Shown here: in pieces, positions 59,903 through 64,000 of the stretch
Layout: each line of letters starts with the position of its first letter
Numbering within the stretch: position 1 is the first letter of the stretch
Source: RGIG4079 sp045637505
GTDB lineage: Bacteria > Bacteroidota > Bacteroidia > Bacteroidales > Muribaculaceae
Assembly: GCA_045637505.1 (NCBI GenBank)
Contig: JAZTZO010000024.1
Location: forward strand, 1 to 64,000
Length of the DNA: 64,000 nucleotides
Reading direction: 5' to 3'
The notes under the pieces: model-generated
Database searches by the model: none
Seen by the model: only the letters and a program-made list of their open reading frames with translations
What the model was told of the DNA's origin: nothing
Position numbers and translations under genes: made by a program

Positions 59903-61267
59903 TTATTGTTTTGCTTTACAAGCGTCGCACTCGTTATTCTCGCCATTGTGAGTCAGAGTGATGCTCTTCCATTCGGTGACATGGCCATATGGATCAATGT
60001 ACCACTCATTTGTTTCGAGATTGGGTTTGTATTTATTTTCGGTCTGCATTTGCCCGCAGTTAAGAACGAGGTCACATCCACCAACATTTCCTCCAACAAC
60101 AAAAGTTAATCCATCAGTATGTGTAATTGATGTAACAACCGAGCTGAATGTCATCTTTTTTAAATAAGCGCATCCTTGAAAAGCCATCCCCACAATGGTG
60201 GTTACTTTGGACATAGTGATGCTGTTAAGGGCGTATGCACCATAATATTCCCATTCTACGATTTCCGTAACATCAGGAAGAATCAAATCAATCTTGCCAT
60301 TATAAGGATTATTTTTATCAAAGTCATCGGATAAGCGATAAATCGCTTCGCCAATAGCAGAAGTGGAAGAGTTGGATATATCTATCATAGCCATTTCGCT
60401 GCCTGTTACGATAATTGTGCTTATTCCATTATCTACATACCCTTTGAGTTGTTCCACCAATGCATTGACATCTTCTTCTGTCGCTTCGGTTTTGCCGCCC
60501 AATGTACCGTCTATGATAGGTCTTGCATCCAGTGCATAACTCTTGGCCGGCTTGATTGCAGTTTCAAATGTATGTTCAGCCAAGGTAGCATCATTAAACT
60601 TTACTATTGTTGTCGCATCTTCTGCAAATATGCCATAAAGGTAAGCATTCCCTTTTTCGTCGGCTGTGAGTGTAAATGCTTCGGTCGCTTCTTCGGTTGC
60701 TCCAATAGGAGTGAATCCGGTAGTGGTAACAGTGAGCGTTTGACCTGCAATTGCGGCAACACGCAAACGTGAATAGTTGCGAACAGTGAAGTTAACGTCG
60801 ATTTTACCCTCATTTACCCCACATTCGCCCACGAGATATTCCACAGTTCCAGCTGTGCCTTGTGGTGCGTAGGTGGCAGTGGCAGTAATCGTTTCGTTTT
60901 GCATATAAGTGAAGTTTACTTCAGCATCAGCATTCCAATTTTCGCCGTCGTAGGTAAGGGCGTAAGTTTTTATGCCAAGTGTAGGTGATTCAAGCGAGAG
61001 GGTTACTACATCTCCCATAGCCCATGCCGTTTTGCCGGCATCGGGAGTGCCAATAGTAGCGTCGTCGTTCCAGCCCTCGGTAGGGAATGCTCCCACTTCC
61101 ACCGTGGTTGCCTCACGCATATTGAGGATAAAGTTATACACTTCTACTGCATCGGCAGTATTCACTTTACCATCGCCGTTCACATCGGCCGGTATTCTGT
61201 TGTCGGCAATAGCCATTACATTCATCAATGCTACTGCACTCAAAAATATCGCTATTCTCTTTTTCAT
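59903..61267 (-). CDS. Secreted protein with dockerin-like N-terminus and BspA-like leucine-rich region
   Basis: A signal peptide (MKKRIAIFLSAVALMNVMAIA) precedes DVNGDGKVNTADAVEVYNFI, one calcium-binding dockerin type I-like repeat. Beta-rich segments follow (about 55-240), then a BspA-type LRR_5 region (about 315-410: DVTEIVEWEYYGAYALNSIT, TTIVGMAFQGCAYLKKMTF). BspA-like repeats bind host or bacterial surfaces. Only one dockerin half is evident, and it sits at the N-terminus, whereas most are C-terminal. The cohesin-like gene lies 15 bases upstream in the same direction, so the two may pair. Confidence 0.65.
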   Translation of the reverse strand: MKKRIAIFLSAVALMNVMAIADNRIPADVNGDGKVNTADAVEVYNFILNMREATTVEVGAFPTEGWNDDATIGTPDAGKTAWAMGDVVTLSLESPTLGIKTYALTYDGENWNADAEVNFTYMQNETITATATYAPQGTAGTVEYLVGECGVNEGKIDVNFTVRNYSRLRVAAIAGQTLTVTTTGFTPIGATEEATEAFTLTADEKGNAYLYGIFAEDATTIVKFNDATLAEHTFETAIKPAKSYALDARPIIDGTLGGKTEATEEDVNALVEQLKGYVDNGISTIIVTGSEMAMIDISNSSTSAIGEAIYRLSDDFDKNNPYNGKIDLILPDVTEIVEWEYYGAYALNSITMSKVTTIVGMAFQGCAYLKKMTFSSVVTSITHTDGLTFVVGGNVGGCDLVLNCGQMQTENKYKPNLETNEWYIDPYGHVTEWKSITLTHNGENNECDACKAKQ

Positions 61268-61282
61268 AATATGCTGAATTTA

Positions 61283-61912
61283 CTATTTTACTATTACTTT
61301 TTTGCCGTTGATAATGTTAATTGTTCCCTTTTGAGGCTCGTTGAGACGAATACCTTGTAGGTTGTAGATTTCAAGAGTGCCGGGACTATTGTCGGTAGAG
61401 ATGTCCTCAATGCCTGTAACCAAATCGTCGCTCTTTGTGAGGGTTTCGTTTTGGTCGGCAGTGGTATAACATGTTATTACATCGTTGGCAACTCCAACGG
61501 CAAATATTTCCGATGCTGAGATAGTGTAATCGCCATCGGTAAGCATCGACATGTCACACATGAGGGTGCAAATGCTACCCGATGTGTCGGCAAAATTTGA
61601 TACAGATTCACTTGCTACCGATACGAAATAACCTCTCGGTGTGTCTCCGTCGGTAATGATGTGAGTATCGGCACTTCGTGCTTCAAGAATGCTTGAGGAG
61701 ATGGTAGCTCCTTGGGGTAGTGTTATATACATCTCCACGGCTGTGATGGCAATGGAGGGATTTTCCAAGTGCAGCGTGATAGGCACTTGCGAATGGTCGT
61801 TGCTTCTACCTACGGAGATATACAATTTATTGTCGTGATTGTAAACCTCCTCGGCATATAATGGCATAAAAGCCACCAAGGCGAACAAAAATGGAGTAAT
61901 TAGTTTTCTCAT
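61283..61912 (-). CDS. Secreted cohesin-like protein with sorting tail
   Basis: A signal peptide (RKLITPFLFALVAFMPLYA) precedes a cohesin-like beta sandwich (about 30-160): LYISVGRSNDHSQVPITLHL, AVEMYITLPQGATI, and DGDYTISASEIFAV. A type IX-like tail follows (LEIYNLQGIRLNEPQKGTIN). Cohesins bind dockerins; the following gene carries a dockerin-like repeat. Whether they bind each other is inference. A TGTA microsatellite lies about 130 bases upstream of its start. Confidence 0.65.
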   Translation of the reverse strand: MRKLITPFLFALVAFMPLYAEEVYNHDNKLYISVGRSNDHSQVPITLHLENPSIAITAVEMYITLPQGATISSSILEARSADTHIITDGDTPRGYFVSVASESVSNFADTSGSICTLMCDMSMLTDGDYTISASEIFAVGVANDVITCYTTADQNETLTKSDDLVTGIEDISTDNSPGTLEIYNLQGIRLNEPQKGTINIINGKKVIVK

Positions 61913-62041
61913 ATACTATGAATTAAAATTGAAAAAAGAGGGAGTATAAACGCAAGCAAGCGCACATCGTTATTGCGATGCACGCTTGTGTATAGTTTTT
62001 GAAATAATGTTTTAATTATACGAGAAGAAAAATCTACGCGT

Positions 62042-62091
62042 TGTATGTATGTATGTATGTATGTATGTATGTATGTATGTATGTATGTATG
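62042..62091. repeat. TGTA tetranucleotide microsatellite (12.5 units)
   Basis: Fifty bases of perfect TGTA repeat, a length prone to slippage. It lies 130 bases upstream of the cohesin-like gene start, within the probable promoter or leader region. A minus-strand open frame through the repeat encodes an IHTY repeat but does not look like a real gene. Confidence 0.9.
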
Positions 62092-62279
62092 GAGGCGAGG
62101 TTGTTTCGCCACATAACACAAAGTGGTTATTTTTCATACAATACTTCATATGACTCTATTTTATAATGTGCGAAGATAATAATTAAATTTGAAAAATTGG
62201 TATTTAAGGTGGTTTTTTAATCGTGTCGGATAAAGGTTTTATATTGGTGTCTGATATAAGTTTTTTCAAAAGCAACAGC

Positions 62280-62516
62280 AATCCCAAAGGGATTGTTTAG
62301 TCGTAGCCGGGTTTAGCCCCTTGGGGGATAAGCCCGGTAATGTATTAAAATAGAGGAAGATTCTGATAGTATCATTAATTGCTTCTAATAAAGAATCTTT
62401 TAGATTCTATTTAATGTAAACCTCATTTCCGTGCATAGCCTCTTCGAGCCAATGCACGGCTACCCAGAAACATTACCTTCGGCAATGCCGTCGCAAAAGA
62501 TTCTCATGAGGTTTGT
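62280..62516. repeat. Palindromic intergenic repeat element
   Basis: Between the microsatellite and pnp, 575 bases lack genes. Within them lie AATCCC-AAA-GGGATT (62280-62294), a nested CCGGG...CCCGG hairpin with inner GCCCCTTGGGG (62307-62337), CCGTGCAT...ATGCACGG (62429-62459) and CGGCA-A-TGCCG. The right part is framed by AAACCTCAT (62418-62426) and ATGAGGTTT (62508-62516). The look is that of a dispersed REP/MITE-like element of Bacteroidales, but I cannot prove other copies from this window. Another hairpin with A/T flanks (62518-62553) follows. Confidence 0.5.
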
Positions 62517-62610
62517 AAATTGATAAAAAGGAATCTCCTTTTCAATTTTTATCGGTAGCAATAATAGTTTCTATTGTGATTGCAATGTCTCTTTGCATTT
62601 ATAAAAACAA

Positions 62611-62640
62611 CACCGAGATGAGCATTAGCTCATCTCGGTG
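62611..62640 (-). terminator. Rho-independent terminator of pnp
   Basis: CACCGAGATGAGC and GCTCATCTCGGTG form a near-perfect stem with an ATTA loop, and TTGTTTTTAT follows on the minus strand. Confidence 0.9.
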
Positions 62641-62667
62641 TCTCTATGTGAAGATATTTATGGTCTA

Positions 62668-64000
62668 TTATTCTTCGTTGTTATTGTTCTCACGACGAGG
62701 GCCGCGGTTGTTGTCACGACGAGGGCCACGATTGTTATCGCGACGAGGGCCACGATCGCCATCACGACGAGGTGCGCGTGGAGCGCGTTCGCGTTCTACA
62801 TAGCCTTCGGGCTTTGGTTGAAGTGCACGCATTGAAAGACGGAATTTACCAGTCTTTTTGTCGATTTCAATGAGTTTTACTTCAAGAGTATCGCCTTCTT
62901 TGATGCCTGAAGCTTCCATGTTGTCGATGCGATCCCATGAAATTTCAGAGATGTGGAGAAGGCCATCGCGACCAGGCATGAACTCTACAAATGCACCAAA
63001 TTCAAGGATTGAACGCACTGTACCAGTATAAGTTTTGCCTTCTTCGGGAAGTTCAACGATAGCGTTAATCATTGCCATAGCTTTGTCGATTGACTCTTTG
63101 TTAGAAGCGGCAACTTCAATATAGCCATGGTTGTCGATTTCCTCGATAGAAACAATAGCACCACTTTGTTCTTGGATGCCTTGGATAATTTTACCACCAG
63201 GACCAATAACTGCGCCAATGAGATCTTTTGGAATTGTCAATGTCACGATGCGAGGTACATGAGGTTTGTAGTCTTCGCGTGGAGCAGGGATTGTTTCATT
63301 GATTTTGTTGAGGATGTGAAGACGGCCGTCACGAGCTTGCATCAATGCTTTTTCGAGAATTTCATATGAAAGACCGTCACACTTGATGTCCATTTGAGTT
63401 GCTGTGATACCGTCAACAGTACCTGTTACTTTGAAGTCCATATCGCCAAGGTGGTCTTCGTCGCCGAGGATGTCAGAAAGGACTGCATATTTAGGGCTAT
63501 CGGTGTCGGTGATAAGACCCATAGCGATACCACTCACAGGCTTTTTCATTTGCACACCAGCATCGAGCAATGCAAGTGTGCCAGCACATACAGTAGCCAT
63601 TGATGAAGAGCCGTTTGACTCAAGAATATCAGAAACGATGCGACAAGTGTAAGGGAATCCTTCGGGGAACATGCGTTTCAATGCACGATGAGCGAGGTTA
63701 CCGTGACCGATTTCGCGACGACCTACACCACGCACTGGACGAGCTTCACCTGTTGAGAATGGAGGGAAGTTGTAGTGGAGGAGGAAGCGTTCTTTACCTT
63801 GACACAATACTTCGTCAAGAATCTTTTCGTCAAGTTTTGTGCCGAGTGTGACTGTTGAAAGTGATTGAGTTTCACCACGAGTGAACACTGCCGATCCGTG
63901 AGGACCTGGGATGTAGTCAACTTCGCACCAGATAGGACGAATGTCGGTAGTTTTACGACCGTCCAAACGGATACCTTCATCGAGAATGCAACGGCGCACT
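62668..64000 (-). CDS. pnp: Polynucleotide phosphorylase, C-terminal part (5' end beyond window)
   Basis: PNPase degrades RNA 3' to 5' using phosphate. The visible 443 residues begin in the second RNase PH domain (LDEGIRLDGRKTTDIRPIWC, TRGETQSLSTVTLG, RREIGHGNLAHRAL). They continue through a KH domain with IGPGGK and an S1 domain (YTGTVRSILEFGAFVEF). The gene ends in a repetitive Arg/Gly/Asn-rich tail (several RGPRRDNN units), which may bind RNA or partners. The start lies outside; the apparent first Met at the edge is a GTG codon within the gene. Confidence 0.96.
   Translation of the reverse strand, partial: VRRCILDEGIRLDGRKTTDIRPIWCEVDYIPGPHGSAVFTRGETQSLSTVTLGTKLDEKILDEVLCQGKERFLLHYNFPPFSTGEARPVRGVGRREIGHGNLAHRALKRMFPEGFPYTCRIVSDILESNGSSSMATVCAGTLALLDAGVQMKKPVSGIAMGLITDTDSPKYAVLSDILGDEDHLGDMDFKVTGTVDGITATQMDIKCDGLSYEILEKALMQARDGRLHILNKINETIPAPREDYKPHVPRIVTLTIPKDLIGAVIGPGGKIIQGIQEQSGAIVSIEEIDNHGYIEVAASNKESIDKAMAMINAIVELPEEGKTYTGTVRSILEFGAFVEFMPGRDGLLHISEISWDRIDNMEASGIKEGDTLEVKLIEIDKKTGKFRLSMRALQPKPEGYVERERAPRAPRRDGDRGPRRDNNRGPRRDNNRGPRRENNNNEE

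Noticed and set aside
61909..62121. Minus-strand frame with IHTY repeats
   Set aside because: It is the translation of the TGTA microsatellite and overlaps the cohesin-like start; not a credible protein.
62576..62803. Plus-strand frame with RRGPRLLS repeats
   Set aside because: It is antisense to the Arg/Gly-rich tail of pnp and arises from its repeats.

Overview
This 64 kb window comes from a low-GC member of the Bacteroidales, most likely Muribaculaceae or a close relative. The order-level call rests on repeated TAnnTTTG -7 promoter elements with a TTG-type -33 box, near absence of Shine-Dalgarno sequences, Bacteroidales-restricted families (DUF4954, DUF4491, DUF4292, DUF6048/DUF6452, DUF4199), type IX secretion-like C-terminal tails, OmpH paralogs and a single-chain pyruvate:ferredoxin oxidoreductase. 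The family-level call is inference. I saw no tRNA, rRNA or CRISPR array. All family assignments are from reading the sequence; no database was searched.

Layout. 1-3.7 kb: a truncated transposase-like start and an EcoEI-type HsdR without visible hsdM/hsdS. 3.7-10.1 kb: housekeeping genes (lpxB, a secreted two-repeat protein, hflX, a DUF4954 beta-helix protein). 10.1-16.2 kb: the accessory highlight. A structured RNA and a small HTH protein precede a one-strand cluster: an outer-membrane barrel-like protein, two cysteine-rich CXXX-repeat precursor peptides, a radical SAM/SPASM maturase, a SPASM-only partner, a small secreted protein, a CXXX-system accessory protein, then tatA and tatC. Both precursors start with twin-arginine leaders, so the cluster reads as a ribosomal peptide system: modified in the cytosol and exported folded through Tat, one product as a lipoprotein and one free.

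16.3-25.2 kb: rpsA, a secreted nitroreductase-fold protein, an M15-like DUF5715 protein, a large AsmA-type protein, a HAD phosphatase and aroB. 25.3-36.3 kb: nifJ, a B3/4-domain protein, a YciO-type protein, a FemAB-like acetyltransferase, DUF4491, an ABC-F ATPase, a muramidase lipoprotein and pepD. 36.5-41 kb: two OmpH paralogs around a tiny secretion-tail protein, then HIT, greA and dgt. 41-46.9 kb: a minus-strand operon of flippase, EnvC-like factor, DUF4292, TPR protein and dut, all pointing to envelope biogenesis.

47-56.7 kb: two SDR enzymes, a large secreted beta-helix/propeller protein, DUF6048/DUF6452, nitroreductase, GT2 glycosyltransferase, DUF4199, a YqaE-type peptide and rpiB. 56.9-64 kb: a secreted GH10-like hydrolase, a dockerin-like/BspA-like protein beside a cohesin-like protein, a TGTA microsatellite, a palindromic intergenic repeat, and the 3' two thirds of pnp cut by the window edge.
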